Source: an uncultured Methanobrevibacter sp. (GTDB lineage: Archaea; Methanobacteriota; Methanobacteria; Methanobacteriales; Methanobacteriaceae). From it: a stretch of 64,000 nucleotides of DNA. The DNA lies in contig NZ_CACWVY010000005.1 of NCBI RefSeq assembly GCF_902764455.1, positions 1-64,000 on the forward strand, read 5' to 3'. Position 1 is the first letter of the stretch. Each line of letters starts with the position of its first letter. Below, in pieces: positions 42,904-52,167 of this stretch. The notes under the pieces are model-generated. The model was not told the DNA's origin. It saw only the letters and a program-made list of their open reading frames with translations, and did not search any database. The position numbers were made by a program, and so were the translations under genes.

Positions 42904-43595
42904 TAGGCATCACCTGAAAGAAAATATTCATCATCAACAATATACATTCCAATTCCTGCCCCAATTAAAGTTGAAACAATCAGAGACCAGTTTCCTAAAA
43001 ATTGACTTAATACAATGTTTAAAACAGCTGTAATCAAAACCAAAAGTGCAATCTGTTTTGATTTTTTAACGGCAGGAACCAAAATAGCTACAAAGAGCGC
43101 ATATAGAGAAATGTTAAAGCTGTTTGTAACAATTACCGGAAGCAAATCCAGCAGAACAACACCTATTGCCGCCCCCAAACACCAGCTTAGCCATGCAGTA
43201 ATCGCAATTCCAAGATATATCCAAATCGATGAGTCTTCAGAAAGTGAAAACATTGCAAATGACTCATCTACAGTAACGTGTGCTGCAAGAATATTCAAAC
43301 CCAGATTGGACTCTTCAACCTGATTTAAAACACATGTAGACATTACAAAATATCTTAAGTTTACAACAAAGTTTGTCAATATGATTGCTATTGCCGTTGC
43401 ACCAGTCAGCGCCATTGATGCTGCGATAATCTGACCTGCTCCTGCATAAACCAGAAATGACATAGATATTGTCTGAAGAGGAGTAAATCCCGCCTTCATA
43501 GCTATTGCAGCATAGCCAATACCCATCGGAACATATCCGAATGTGATTGGAATACCCTTTTTAGCACCATCAATAAACTTGGATTTTCTAGAAAT
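42903..43595 (-). CDS. azlC: AzlC family branched-chain amino acid exporter
   Basis: The larger subunit of the AzlCD exporter. The first in-frame ATG at 43526 cuts into the conserved first helix (MGIGYAAIAMKAGF); the family N-terminus KFIDGAKKGIPITFGYVP is present and in frame upstream, yet no ATG, GTG or TTG precedes it. AAGGAG at 43604-43609 lies 8 nt before an ATT at 43593-43595, so translation probably starts at this ATT. Later segments include FLVYAGAGQIIAASMALTG. Six or seven helices are expected in about 230 residues. Confidence 0.88.
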   Translation of the reverse strand: MSRKSKFIDGAKKGIPITFGYVPMGIGYAAIAMKAGFTPLQTISMSFLVYAGAGQIIAASMALTGATAIAIILTNFVVNLRYFVMSTCVLNQVEESNLGLNILAAHVTVDESFAMFSLSEDSSIWIYLGIAITAWLSWCLGAAIGVVLLDLLPVIVTNSFNISLYALFVAILVPAVKKSKQIALLVLITAVLNIVLSQFLGNWSLIVSTLIGAGIGMYIVDDEYFLSGDA

Positions 43596-43640
43596 AGTAA
43601 TGTCTCCTTAAATTAACATAAAAAAAGAAAAATTAGTTAT

Positions 43641-45107
43641 TTAACTTAATAAATGACTAATTTGATCTGTTGTAATAATTCCTAAAACTTTCATATCCTC
43701 ATTGACAACAGGAAGAGATGAAATATCATATTCACCCATCATACGGGCCACGCTTTCAATGGAATCATCTGCAAAACAGTATTTTACCGTTGTTGTCATG
43801 ATATCCTTCAGATGATTTGTATCCATTGCAATTGATTTTGACAAATCCCAGCTGGTTACAATACCGATAAGCTTATAGTCATCGGTAACAACAGGAATAT
43901 GAGTTACCTGTTTGTCAAGCATTATTTCTGCAGCTTCATGGACGTCTGCGTTATCTTTTATTGTAACGACAACACCTTTCATCAAATCACTGACAACATT
44001 GTTTGCCAGGAATTTGGAGAGGATAAAGTTTAGCTGACCTCCTTCAAGTAAAAATGCATCATGGCCATAGTTGGATTTTATTTCTGAAAATGTCGCATCA
44101 ACATTGTTTGCATGAAGTGCTGTGAGTATTTCTGTACTTTGTTCTGTCGGATATAGCCAGTCTGAATCAACTGATATTATTTCCACTTTAGCTTTAATAT
44201 CTTTAAATCCGTCAATCAATGAATTATTTTGAGATAAATCAAATAAATCCACCGCTTTTGTAATGAATAAGTAACTGTTAGCGTCAAAACGTTTCACGAA
44301 GGTTTCTCCCTGATGTTTCAGATAGCTTTCAACCTGAAAATCAATTGAAAAGTCATAGCTTATCTCATCCTTATCCTGCAGGTCACGTCCGAATTTAATA
44401 TCCATTGACTCGTCACTAAGATAAGTAATGTGAGCAATCATACGTGCCAGAGACAGACCGTTTTCAGGTTTCAATCCTGTTTCATAATAATTTCCACTGT
44501 TCCAGTCAGGATCTGAAAATATTGCCTGGCGACCTACCTCATTAAATGCAATCTGTTGAGGTGAAGACATTGCGGCTGTAGCCATTGGCACTGCCTTTTT
44601 TACAAAATCAGGATAGGATATAAGCCATTGAAGAACTTGCATTCCACCCATAGATCCTCCTATAACTGCATATAATTCATCAATTTTAAGTGAATCTATT
44701 AACTTTTTCTGGACTTCAACCATATCTTTGATTGTTATTACCGGGAAATCAAGACCGTATTGCTTGCCTGTTTTGGGATTGATTGAACTTGGACCTGTTG
44801 TTCCTTTACATCCTCCTAAAACATTAGAACATATGACAAAGTATCTATCAGTATCAATTGCCTTTCCAGGACCTATTACTATTTCCCACCATCCAGGTTT
44901 TCTGTCTCCTTCATGCCAGCCTGCAGCATGGGCATCTCCAGTCAGTGCATGACAAATCAAGATGGCATTGGACTTTTCCTTGTTGAGTTCACCATAAGTT
45001 TCATAAGCAACAGTAACATTATTGAGAATTTTTCCACTATCCAATTGAATTGGCTCTTTAATATCCAAATATTTTGTCTCAACAATGCCTACAGATTCTT
45101 CACTCAT
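43641..45107 (-). CDS. metX: Homoserine O-acetyltransferase with C-terminal CBS pair
   Basis: Acylates homoserine in methionine synthesis. The alpha/beta-hydrolase domain (1-365) shows [17 protein letters not shown] near 50, nucleophile elbow [13 protein letters not shown] near 148, the catalytic Asp in [10 protein letters not shown] near 312 and His in [13 protein letters not shown] near 345. Residues about 370-488 are two CBS domains ([35 protein letters not shown]), which probably bind an adenosyl ligand such as SAM or ATP for control. The fusion is known from other methanogens. The ATG at 45107 overlaps the RNase III stop (TAATG) and has AGGTG before it. Confidence 0.93.
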   Translation of the reverse strand: MSEESVGIVETKYLDIKEPIQLDSGKILNNVTVAYETYGELNKEKSNAILICHALTGDAHAAGWHEGDRKPGWWEIVIGPGKAIDTDRYFVICSNVLGGCKGTTGPSSINPKTGKQYGLDFPVITIKDMVEVQKKLIDSLKIDELYAVIGGSMGGMQVLQWLISYPDFVKKAVPMATAAMSSPQQIAFNEVGRQAIFSDPDWNSGNYYETGLKPENGLSLARMIAHITYLSDESMDIKFGRDLQDKDEISYDFSIDFQVESYLKHQGETFVKRFDANSYLFITKAVDLFDLSQNNSLIDGFKDIKAKVEIISVDSDWLYPTEQSTEILTALHANNVDATFSEIKSNYGHDAFLLEGGQLNFILSKFLANNVVSDLMKGVVVTIKDNADVHEAAEIMLDKQVTHIPVVTDDYKLIGIVTSWDLSKSIAMDTNHLKDIMTTTVKYCFADDSIESVARMMGEYDISSLPVVNEDMKVLGIITTDQISHLLS

Positions 45108-45778
45108 TAAAAACACCTGATATTTAATTTTTCAATAGCTATTTTTGCAGCTGCCTGTTCAGCTTCCTTTTTATTTTTTCCTTTACCTATACCCATCTCT
45201 TCACCGTCAATCAAAATGGATATGAAGAATGTCTTATCATGAGGAACGCCGTATTCGTTAATCATCTGATAGGTGATTTCAAGTTCTTCTGCATCACCAT
45301 ACTCCTTTACTGCAGATTTATAATCTCTAAAGAATACTTTTTCTTCATCAATATGAGGAAATACATATTTGGAGATATAGTCTTTTGCAAATTCCATACC
45401 CTGATCCAGAAATATGGCGCCTAAAAATGATTCAAATATATCCGCAGTAATGGATAACACTTCATTATGGGTTAAATTTGATTCATCAGCAGCTACTTTC
45501 AAATAATCCTGCAAACCTAACTCATGTGAATAGTAAATCAAAGCATTCTGGCATACATAATTTGCCCTTAATTTAGTTAACATGCCTTCTTCATATTGAG
45601 GATATTTATTGTAGAGGTATTCTGAAACGATTATATTTAAAACGGAATCCCCTAAAAATTCCAATCTCTCATAAGTATAATCCAAATCATGCAATGTAGC
45701 ATATGAACCGTGTGTGAATGCTATATCATATAACAGTTGATTATTACTATCTATATCAAATTTTTCAAATAAATTCAT
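45107..45778 (-). CDS. rnc: Ribonuclease III
   Basis: A double-strand RNA endonuclease: the signature [20 protein letters not shown] lies near residue 38, the second acidic site in [14 protein letters not shown] near 110, and a dsRNA-binding domain occupies about 155-220 ([19 protein letters not shown]). RNase III is uncommon in archaea, so its presence is notable. It overlaps metX downstream, an odd functional pairing that may be chance operon structure. Confidence 0.9.
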   Translation of the reverse strand: MNLFEKFDIDSNNQLLYDIAFTHGSYATLHDLDYTYERLEFLGDSVLNIIVSEYLYNKYPQYEEGMLTKLRANYVCQNALIYYSHELGLQDYLKVAADESNLTHNEVLSITADIFESFLGAIFLDQGMEFAKDYISKYVFPHIDEEKVFFRDYKSAVKEYGDAEELEITYQMINEYGVPHDKTFFISILIDGEEMGIGKGKNKKEAEQAAAKIAIEKLNIRCF

Positions 45779-45938
45779 TTTTAAAGCCCATACTTGATTA
45801 ATATATTAATAAATATGAAATTTGACTTATATAATTATTATTATATAACAATAGTTATAAATATTACTTATCAAATGCTCTATCTCTTCTTTTATATATC
45901 AACTAAATTGAAAGTAATACTAAAAAGGATTTGGTAAT

Positions 45939-46274
45939 ATGATAATAAATTGGCAAGAAGAAATAACAAAAGTCGACCCAGACATAAAATTCAGAGCACA
46001 GGGAGGATGGTTAAAAACCATAGACGAACTAGACAAAAGCGTCAGAAACGGATACTCACTCATCGGCGATTTTGTCCAATCCGGAAACTTTGAAGAAGAA
46101 TACAGTGAAGGAATATACCTTGACTGCAACAAGGAAGGCACAGCCAAAAAACCGCAGATTGACTACAGACTCTTCAGATTCAAAGACGGCAAAGTAAGAC
46201 TGCTTGATATGGTAATTGATGCAGGCCAGGGCTGGGCAGTTGACTTATGGGATGCAGTTGAAGGGGAATTATAG
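45939..46274 (+). CDS. Conserved hypothetical protein
   Basis: A 111-residue soluble protein with no recognised domain, rich in charged residues, containing VRNGYSLIGDFVQSGNF near 35 and a C-terminal DAGQGWAVDLWDAVEGEL. It starts at ATG after AAGGATTTGGTAAT. Codon use is like the core genes, so it is likely expressed. Unknown function; divergent from rnc. Confidence 0.6.
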   Translation: MIINWQEEITKVDPDIKFRAQGGWLKTIDELDKSVRNGYSLIGDFVQSGNFEEEYSEGIYLDCNKEGTAKKPQIDYRLFRFKDGKVRLLDMVIDAGQGWAVDLWDAVEGEL

Positions 46275-46321
46275 ATAATTCCTCATCAAAACTTCATCAA
46301 AATTTTTAAAATAAAACACCA

Positions 46322-46732
46322 CTATTCTATATGGCAAAACTCACAGCATGCACAGGTAGGTGCAAAATAAGAATCTTCCGGTTCCACAATAGCTTTTTGA
46401 GCAAATAAAGTTATGTTGAATTTCGGATGATACTCATTGCTGACTTCTTTTGTAATCTGGGAAAGTCCTCTGTAATATACCGGCCTGTAACCTGTTTGAG
46501 AAATATCAAAATAGAACTTCTCACCGGTTGCAAATTTACTGAAGTATTTTTCCACAGCCAATGCCTGTTTTGGAGTTATTGAAAAAGTGAATCCCATAGT
46601 ATCATCACTTCTTTGTCTGATTCCGGCATTGGAAATGTCAACAGCCAATATATCGTCTTTACCTCTTATAAAAATAACACAGTTTTCCAAATCTACATCA
46701 TGTTCTCTAGCTACATCATTTATGTCGACCAT
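46322..46732 (-). CDS. Hypothetical protein with Cys-rich tail
   Basis: A 136-residue protein beginning MVDINDVAREHDVDLENC, with a central beta-rich part and the C-terminal tail YFAPTCACCEFCHIE that could bind a metal (C-x-C-C-x2-C). GGAGG lies before the ATG. No family recognised. Convergent with the preceding hypothetical gene. Confidence 0.6.
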   Translation of the reverse strand: MVDINDVAREHDVDLENCVIFIRGKDDILAVDISNAGIRQRSDDTMGFTFSITPKQALAVEKYFSKFATGEKFYFDISQTGYRPVYYRGLSQITKEVSNEYHPKFNITLFAQKAIVEPEDSYFAPTCACCEFCHIE

Positions 46733-46888
46733 AATTAAGCCTCCTAAAAAATTATTTAATTATAACTAAATTATAAGTCATGTTATATAAGATTATCTAA
46801 AAAAAAGCAGTTTGAAAATTATTATTGAATTCATTGAAAAAATAGATTTTAAGGAAGATTATGAAATAATCTTCGTAGTTTAACCAAC

Positions 46889-47077
46889 TTATACTAATCT
46901 TTGTCTAGTAGTTGGTTTTTTATTTTGCCAGCTGTATCTCCTGAGTTTTTTGGATTTACCAAATCCACAAGAAGCACAGACTTTTTTACGTATATGGTAA
47001 GTGTTTCTACCACATCTTCTGCATCTGATATGGGTCTTTTTATTCTTTTTACCCATTGATGGAGTTCCCTTTGACAT
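46889..47077 (-). CDS. rpl37e: 50S ribosomal protein L37e
   Basis: A 62-residue basic protein of the large subunit: zinc finger [20 protein letters not shown] (C-x2-C-x14-C-x2-C) and basic tail. The N-terminus [16 protein letters not shown] matches archaeal and eukaryotic L37e. GGAGGTG precedes the ATG. It follows the Lsm gene, an order conserved in many archaea. Confidence 0.97.
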   Translation of the reverse strand: MSKGTPSMGKKNKKTHIRCRRCGRNTYHIRKKVCASCGFGKSKKLRRYSWQNKKPTTRQRLV

Positions 47078-47134
47078 TGATACACCTCCTTAGTTTATCG
47101 TTAAAATATGATCGAAAAAAGTATTGAATAATAT

Positions 47135-47669
<535 letters not shown>

Positions 47670-48143
47670 ATGAAAATCAATGAAGAAAAATATATCAATC
47701 TGATTATGTACATTCTCTTTAAATGCTCAAACAAACCTAATCTGGGCAAGACAGTATTGTGTACAGTAATGTACTTTATTGATTTTAACTATTACGAGCT
47801 TTACGGTAAGTTTCTCACAAAGGAAACATACATCAAATCCAAAAGAGGAATCAAACCTAAACATTTCAGAAAAATTACCGAAAGCCTGATATCCAAAAAA
47901 CAGCTGTTTTTAAGAAAGGAACCCTACTACAACAGGACAATCCACAGATATTATCCAACAAGAATACCTACACCTCAATTTACACAGGAGGAACTTGACA
48001 TAATTGATTTGTGCATCGAAAAGCTGTCAAACAACAATGCAACGACAATAACACAATATGCAGGCCATGACAAGCCCATAATCAACACCAGACTGGGAGA
48101 TGAAATAAACTACACAGATGTCTTTTTAAGAAATAATGAATAG
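47670..48143 (+). CDS. Panacea domain (SocA/DUF4065-like) protein
   Basis: A 157-residue protein with the core VLCTVMYFIDFNYYELYGKF near residues 29-48 and KSKRGIKPKHFRKI near 55, the pattern of the Panacea domain, used as a hyperpromiscuous antitoxin in bacterial and phage toxin-antitoxin pairs. The C-terminal QEELDIIDLCIEKLSNNNAT is also typical. No toxin gene is adjacent: the next gene is a PUA protein of core type. It may be an orphan antitoxin or a regulator. The match is by pattern only. Confidence 0.65.
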   Translation: MKINEEKYINLIMYILFKCSNKPNLGKTVLCTVMYFIDFNYYELYGKFLTKETYIKSKRGIKPKHFRKITESLISKKQLFLRKEPYYNRTIHRYYPTRIPTPQFTQEELDIIDLCIEKLSNNNATTITQYAGHDKPIINTRLGDEINYTDVFLRNNE

Positions 48144-48197
48144 CTTTATTTATCCCAAATATAATAATATTATTTATTAATAAACTATGGGATAAAC

Positions 48198-48680
48198 ATG
48201 GCAATAAAAGTTAAAAAAAGAAATTTCCTCAAAAAAAAGAAAATTAAAGAAATAAAAGCGGAATTGGGCGAATACGGTAACTTGCTTCAGGGCAAGAAAA
48301 ATGTAGAGATTCTTGAAGCGGAACCTAATTCATTCATACTTGTAGACGGCGAACCATACATTATAATAATTGACGACAAACCGTTTCCAACTCTGAAAGC
48401 TGCACTTGCAAATGAAATTGACGGCAAAACCGTAACTGTAGATATGGGAGCAATCAGATTTGTAAGCAACGGCGCAGACATAATGAGCCCTGGAATTGTA
48501 GATGCCTCTGAAGGCGTCGAAGCAGGAGACATTGTGTTAATCATAGATGAAACCCATGGAAAACCACTGGCCATTGGAGTAAGTCTGATAAGCGGTGAAG
48601 AAATGGTTGCAAACGATTCCGGAAAAGCTGTTGAAACCAAACATTACGTCGGCGACGATATCTGGAACTTCGAAATATAA
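48198..48680 (+). CDS. PUA domain RNA-binding protein
   Basis: A 160-residue archaeal protein with a pre-PUA N-terminal half (KKRNFLKKKKIKEIKAELGE) and a C-terminal PUA domain (VTVDMGAIRFVSNGADIMSPGI near 90, GDIVLIIDETHGKPLAIG near 117). It probably binds structured RNA, perhaps in tRNA modification or translation (MCT-1-like). It is followed after ten bases by arfB and may share its message. Confidence 0.88.
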   Translation: MAIKVKKRNFLKKKKIKEIKAELGEYGNLLQGKKNVEILEAEPNSFILVDGEPYIIIIDDKPFPTLKAALANEIDGKTVTVDMGAIRFVSNGADIMSPGIVDASEGVEAGDIVLIIDETHGKPLAIGVSLISGEEMVANDSGKAVETKHYVGDDIWNFEI

Positions 48681-48690
48681 TGGTGATTAT

Positions 48691-49383
48691 ATGGCCGAAC
48701 TAAGATACAGAGCAGGAAACATAAAAGATCCACAAGTACACAAAATCGGAATAATCGCACTTGGGTCCCACCTTGAAAACCATGGACCTGCACTTCCAAT
48801 CGACACAGATGCAAAAATCGGTGCTCATATCGCATTTCAGGCATCACTTCTAAGCGGAGCCAAATTTTTAGGAATAATCTTTCCAGCCTATGAACTGGAT
48901 ACAATCGACCACGGAGTTCATGTTTCCCTTGACGTGTTAAAAGAAAATGTCATAAACACCTTAAATTCAGCAAAAGAATTTTTGGATATTGAAAAGGTAG
49001 TTATTGTTAATTCCCATGGAGGAAATATACCGTTAATGGCTGAATTATGGGACATTGAAGACAAAACAGACTTATCAATAATATTCAACAATAAAGTAAT
49101 CTCATCTGAAGGCCCTCACGGAGGAAGCGGTGAACTGTCAATGGCTAAAGTTTTAGGCATTGTCAATGAAGATGAACTTGTAAATCAGACAAATGTCGAT
49201 GAATATGAAGAAATTGGCCTGCATGGATTTACACAGGCACGCAAAGATGATCCAAACATCGAAGAAGGCGCAAGAGACATTGAAGAAAACGGCGTTTATA
49301 TAGATGAGGAATACGGAGAAAGACTGTTTAATCTGTCAATTAACTCTGTAATCTTTGATATTGAAAAATTGTTAGATTTTTAA
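48691..49383 (+). CDS. arfB: Formamidopyrimidine deformylase (creatininase fold)
   Basis: ArfB removes formate from the Fe-dependent GTP cyclohydrolase product (FAPy) in archaeal riboflavin and F420 synthesis. Sequence signs of the creatininase fold are LGSHLENHGPALPIDTDAKI near residue 22 with metal ligands Glu, His and Asp, and VNSHGGNIPLM near 105. About 230 residues, the ArfB length. The ATG at 48691 has GGTGAT just before it; a longer frame starting at 48595 overlaps the PUA gene and is rejected. ArfB rather than another creatininase member is based on the close similarity of these motifs and on the host lineage. Confidence 0.8.
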   Translation: MAELRYRAGNIKDPQVHKIGIIALGSHLENHGPALPIDTDAKIGAHIAFQASLLSGAKFLGIIFPAYELDTIDHGVHVSLDVLKENVINTLNSAKEFLDIEKVVIVNSHGGNIPLMAELWDIEDKTDLSIIFNNKVISSEGPHGGSGELSMAKVLGIVNEDELVNQTNVDEYEEIGLHGFTQARKDDPNIEEGARDIEENGVYIDEEYGERLFNLSINSVIFDIEKLLDF

Positions 49384-49395
49384 AAAAAAAAAGAA

Positions 49396-49413
49396 AGGAT
49401 AAAAAATTATCCT
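49396..49413. terminator. Bidirectional hairpin between convergent genes
   Basis: AGGATAA/TTATCCT with a 4-nt A loop at 49396-49413 lies between arfB and the next minus-strand gene, overlapping the latter's stop codon. The plus side is followed by T-poor sequence, the minus side by T10. Confidence 0.5.
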
Positions 49414-49799
49414 AATTTATTATCATTAGATTTATCTGGATTAATATTAGTTTTTGATTGACTAGAGGAATCATCAGTAGGAGTTTTTTCATTGGAATTA
49501 TCCACAGTAGTTTCCACATGTGAATTATCCGTAGTAGTTTCTACTTGTGAATCATCAGAGCTGGATTGGCTGTAATCATAACTATGTGAATAATCTTTTG
49601 AAGTATCCTGAGATCTATATGTCTGATAATTATCATCAGAATCTGTAATCGCTGAGAGATTATCCAGAACACTTGAATTATTACTTGCATTAGGCAAAAT
49701 TGATATTGGTCCGGTCATAGATGCAAATACAGTAGCTAAACAGAAAGCTACAATCGCTATGACTAATATTACTATAACAGTAGCTGAACGACTTGACAA
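49407..49799 (-). CDS. Membrane-anchored Ser/Thr/Asp-rich surface protein
   Basis: One N-terminal membrane helix (SSRSATVIVILVIAIVAF) followed by about 100 residues of low-complexity Ser, Thr, Asp and Asn with repeats of the type VETTTDNSH/VETTVDNSN. It should be an extracellular stalk or spacer. The TTG at 49797-49799 is taken as start because AAGGTG lies 6 nt upstream; a longer TTG start at 49829 lacks such a site. Function unknown. Confidence 0.6.
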   Translation of the reverse strand: MSSRSATVIVILVIAIVAFCLATVFASMTGPISILPNASNNSSVLDNLSAITDSDDNYQTYRSQDTSKDYSHSYDYSQSSSDDSQVETTTDNSHVETTVDNSNEKTPTDDSSSQSKTNINPDKSNDNKLG

Positions 49800-49866
49800 T
49801 TTTAACACCTTCCAAAAATTTACTAACAATAATATATTTGATTAAATATATAAAGATATTGATAAA

Positions 49867-50466
49867 ATGAAAACTATTAAAGAACCGGTGCAAAGCGAAA
49901 TAAATGTTAAAAAATCCCAATTTATCTGTTCTTTGTTTCCGACCAGAACAAAAAAAGAATCAAAGGAGATAATCCAAAAATTAAACCAGCAGTATGCAGA
50001 TGCCACCCATAACTGTACTGCACATATTGTAAGTGACGGAGAAGGCTTTGACGATGACGGGGAGCCTGGAGGAACTGCAGGAAAACCTATGATAAATGTT
50101 TTAAGGAAAAACGAACTCCACAACGTCACAGCAATAGTAACAAGATACTTCGGCGGAATCAAACTTGGAGCAGGAGGACTTGTAAGAGCATATTCAAAAT
50201 CAGTTATGGAAGCTATCGGAGATGCTGAAATTCTTGAAATAGAAGAATATGAAGTCTATACAATAACATTTGAATACTCAGATATCAAACTGGCCGACAG
50301 TGAAGTCAGAAACAACAATCTGGAAGTTATTGAAAAGGAATATTCAGACAAGGTCAGCTATGATATAGTGTCAAAAGATGCCAGAGACATTTTGAAAATA
50401 TTTGAAAAATACTCCGGAAAAATAAAAACTAGTTTTAAAAATAAGCAATTTCTGGAAAAAAATTAA
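49867..50466 (+). CDS. YigZ/IMPACT family protein
   Basis: A 199-residue member of UPF0029: signature DDDGEPGGTAGKPM near residue 62 and VTRYFGGIKLGAGGLVRAYS near 92. The C-terminal part has the ferredoxin-like fold of the family. Relatives include IMPACT, a regulator of translation, and bacterial YigZ; biochemical role unproven. Ribosome site is weak. Confidence 0.92.
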   Translation: MKTIKEPVQSEINVKKSQFICSLFPTRTKKESKEIIQKLNQQYADATHNCTAHIVSDGEGFDDDGEPGGTAGKPMINVLRKNELHNVTAIVTRYFGGIKLGAGGLVRAYSKSVMEAIGDAEILEIEEYEVYTITFEYSDIKLADSEVRNNNLEVIEKEYSDKVSYDIVSKDARDILKIFEKYSGKIKTSFKNKQFLEKN

Positions 50467-50476
50467 AATGAAGAAC

Positions 50477-50587
50477 TTATTGTTCTTCAAAATTTGCTGC
50501 AGGTACGCCGCAAACAGGGCATACGTAGTCTTCTGGTAATTCGTCTTCTTCTAAAACGAATCCACATACTTTGCAAACGAAAGCCAT
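50477..50587 (-). CDS. Rubredoxin, short-loop form
   Basis: A 36-residue protein: CKVCGF and CPVCGV separated by 22 residues, the two CxxC knuckles that bind one iron. It lacks the usual loop between the knuckles, resembling the rubredoxin domain of rubrerythrin. First of three consecutive rubredoxin genes. A small electron carrier, likely in oxidative stress defence. Confidence 0.88.
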   Translation of the reverse strand: MAFVCKVCGFVLEEDELPEDYVCPVCGVPAANFEEQ

Positions 50588-50596
50588 TGAAGACAC

Positions 50597-50716
50597 CTAT
50601 TCGACTTTTTCAAACATGTCAGCAGTTGCACCGCACATAGGACATTTGTAGTCTTCAGGTAATTCATCAAATTCTTCGGTTACATATCCGCAAAGTTTAC
50701 ATTTAAATTTTGCCAT
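50597..50716 (-). CDS. Rubredoxin, short-loop form
   Basis: A 39-residue rubredoxin with CKLCGY and CPMCGA knuckles, a near duplicate of the preceding one (shared ELPEDYxCPxCG). GGAG lies before the ATG. Its stop is ten bases from the start of the next gene in the run, so the three are probably one transcript. Confidence 0.88.
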   Translation of the reverse strand: MAKFKCKLCGYVTEEFDELPEDYKCPMCGATADMFEKVE

Positions 50717-50786
50717 TTTTAACAATCTCCTTATACATTTGTATAATTAAATATTATTTTTAAACAATAGTAATATATAAAAGTAT

Positions 50787-50945
50787 TTAAATTTTTTCAA
50801 ACATTGATTTTGGCATCCTGCATTTCGGACATTTGAAAGAAGCAGGCAAGTCTTCAAATTTTGTTCCGGCAGGAATATTTAATCCTTCTTCAATATTATC
50901 TTCATCAAAAATATATCCGCAAATTTTACACTTATATTGAGCCAT
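50787..50945 (-). CDS. Rubredoxin, standard length
   Basis: A 52-residue rubredoxin: CKICGYIFDED, the NIPAGTKFEDLP loop and CPKCRMPKSMF. The second knuckle has Arg in place of the usual Gly (CPKCR). GGAG precedes the ATG. First transcribed of the three rubredoxins, 19 bases after the acyltransferase gene, so an operon is possible. Confidence 0.92.
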   Translation of the reverse strand: MAQYKCKICGYIFDEDNIEEGLNIPAGTKFEDLPASFKCPKCRMPKSMFEKI

Positions 50946-50964
50946 AAAATAATCTCCATTATAA

Positions 50965-51822
50965 TTAAAACCTGTTTGGAACTTTCAAGTGGTCCGGAAG
51001 CGGTTTTATACGTGCAGGTGTTCCGATAGCCAGATAGAATGGAGGAACAGAATGTATAACAATAGCTCCGGCAGCGACAATGGATCCTTCTCCAATCTCA
51101 ACATTTGATAAAAATGTTGTGTTACCACCAATGGAAGCTCCACGCCTTACTTTAGGTCCTTGCAGTTCATAGTTAATACGAACCGGATATTTGTCATTTG
51201 TAAAACAAGCACAAGGTCCGATAAATACATTATCTTCAATTACAGAATTGGTTGGAATATACACATTGGACTGGATACTGACATCATTTCCAATGATTAC
51301 ATCACCTTCAATAACAGTATTGGTTCCAATCAATACATCATCTCCTATATTGGTGTTTTCACGAATGACAACATTGTGCCCTGTTCTGAAATTGTCTCCA
51401 ATGACCACATCATTATAGATAATGGAATTTGACCTTATGGTAGGGTTTTTACCAATTACAGGAGGTCTTGAATTTGGAGAATATTTAACACCAAACTGGA
51501 TATTCTGATCGGCAGGGAATTTCAATTCCGGTTTTGAGATATCAGGTTTTACTGATTGCCTTTCGATAACCGGCCTTTCATAGATAATTTCATCAACTTC
51601 CTCCCTTCGGGCGGGACGATGAAGGTTATCTTGTCTTTGATAGGCAGGTTCCTGATAGATAGGTTTATGAGGTTGAGCATATAGTCTATCATCACTTACA
51701 TGAGTTACATGAGGCTGTCTTTCTTCATGGGAATAATAATGATGACTGTCCTTGATTTGTTCATAAGGTTTTTCTCTACTTTTTGGTTGCCTATCCTCAA
51801 GACTTTGTGAAAATCTTACCAT
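50965..51822 (-). CDS. Hexapeptide-repeat acyltransferase with disordered N-terminus
   Basis: Residues 1-110 are His-, Gln-, Tyr- and charge-rich with no hydrophobic core ([20 protein letters not shown]), probably disordered. From about 120 the protein is a left-handed beta-helix: repeated hexapeptides such as [20 protein letters not shown] and [32 protein letters not shown] near 205 and the closing [21 protein letters not shown] match sugar N-/O-acyltransferases of the WbbJ group, suggesting cell-wall or surface glycan synthesis. The N-terminal extension is unusual. Confidence 0.82.
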   Translation of the reverse strand: MVRFSQSLEDRQPKSREKPYEQIKDSHHYYSHEERQPHVTHVSDDRLYAQPHKPIYQEPAYQRQDNLHRPARREEVDEIIYERPVIERQSVKPDISKPELKFPADQNIQFGVKYSPNSRPPVIGKNPTIRSNSIIYNDVVIGDNFRTGHNVVIRENTNIGDDVLIGTNTVIEGDVIIGNDVSIQSNVYIPTNSVIEDNVFIGPCACFTNDKYPVRINYELQGPKVRRGASIGGNTTFLSNVEIGEGSIVAAGAIVIHSVPPFYLAIGTPARIKPLPDHLKVPNRF

Positions 51823-52167
51823 ATTATCAAACCTATCTTTAATTTAATTTAATGTATTAATGATTTAATTTATGTTTCTAATTACTATATATATTGAGTG
51901 GTTTATTTTTACAGTTTTGATAAAAAATTGAGTCGTTAATGAAAAAACTTCATGAAAATAATGAAAACAGTATTGGATTAAAACTTACAAAATTAAAAAA
52001 AATGAATTACAAATCCCTCCAACCATTTTTATCATTAAAACACCTTTCAAAAATTAATAGCAACATCCTACCTAAATTAAAAAAACATCATCATAACTTT
52101 TTTATAATCAAAAAACAATAAATTAACACACTAATTATAACAATTATATAACAAAGGAGGGAAAAAT
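51823..52167. other. Spacer with a doubtful small ORF
   Basis: A 345-base spacer. A 60-codon frame at 51939-52121 (MKKLHENNENSIGLKLTKLK...) is rich in Lys, Asn and Leu with no ribosome site, as chance frames in AT-rich DNA are, so it is not called a gene. AAAGGAGGG at 52154-52162 is the ribosome site of the next gene. Confidence 0.4.

Noticed and set aside
47670-48680. Toxin-antitoxin pair of Panacea-like and PUA genes
   Set aside because: The second gene is a conserved archaeal PUA RNA-binding protein likely linked with arfB, not a toxin.
48595-48690. N-terminal extension of arfB overlapping the PUA gene
   Set aside because: The family N-terminus begins at MAELRYRAGN (48691), which has GGTGAT upstream; the extension is the shifted frame of the PUA gene.
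51939-52121. 60-codon frame MKKLHENNENSIGLKLTKLK...
   Set aside because: Lys/Asn/Leu-rich composition expected by chance in AT-rich DNA, no ribosome site, no family resemblance.
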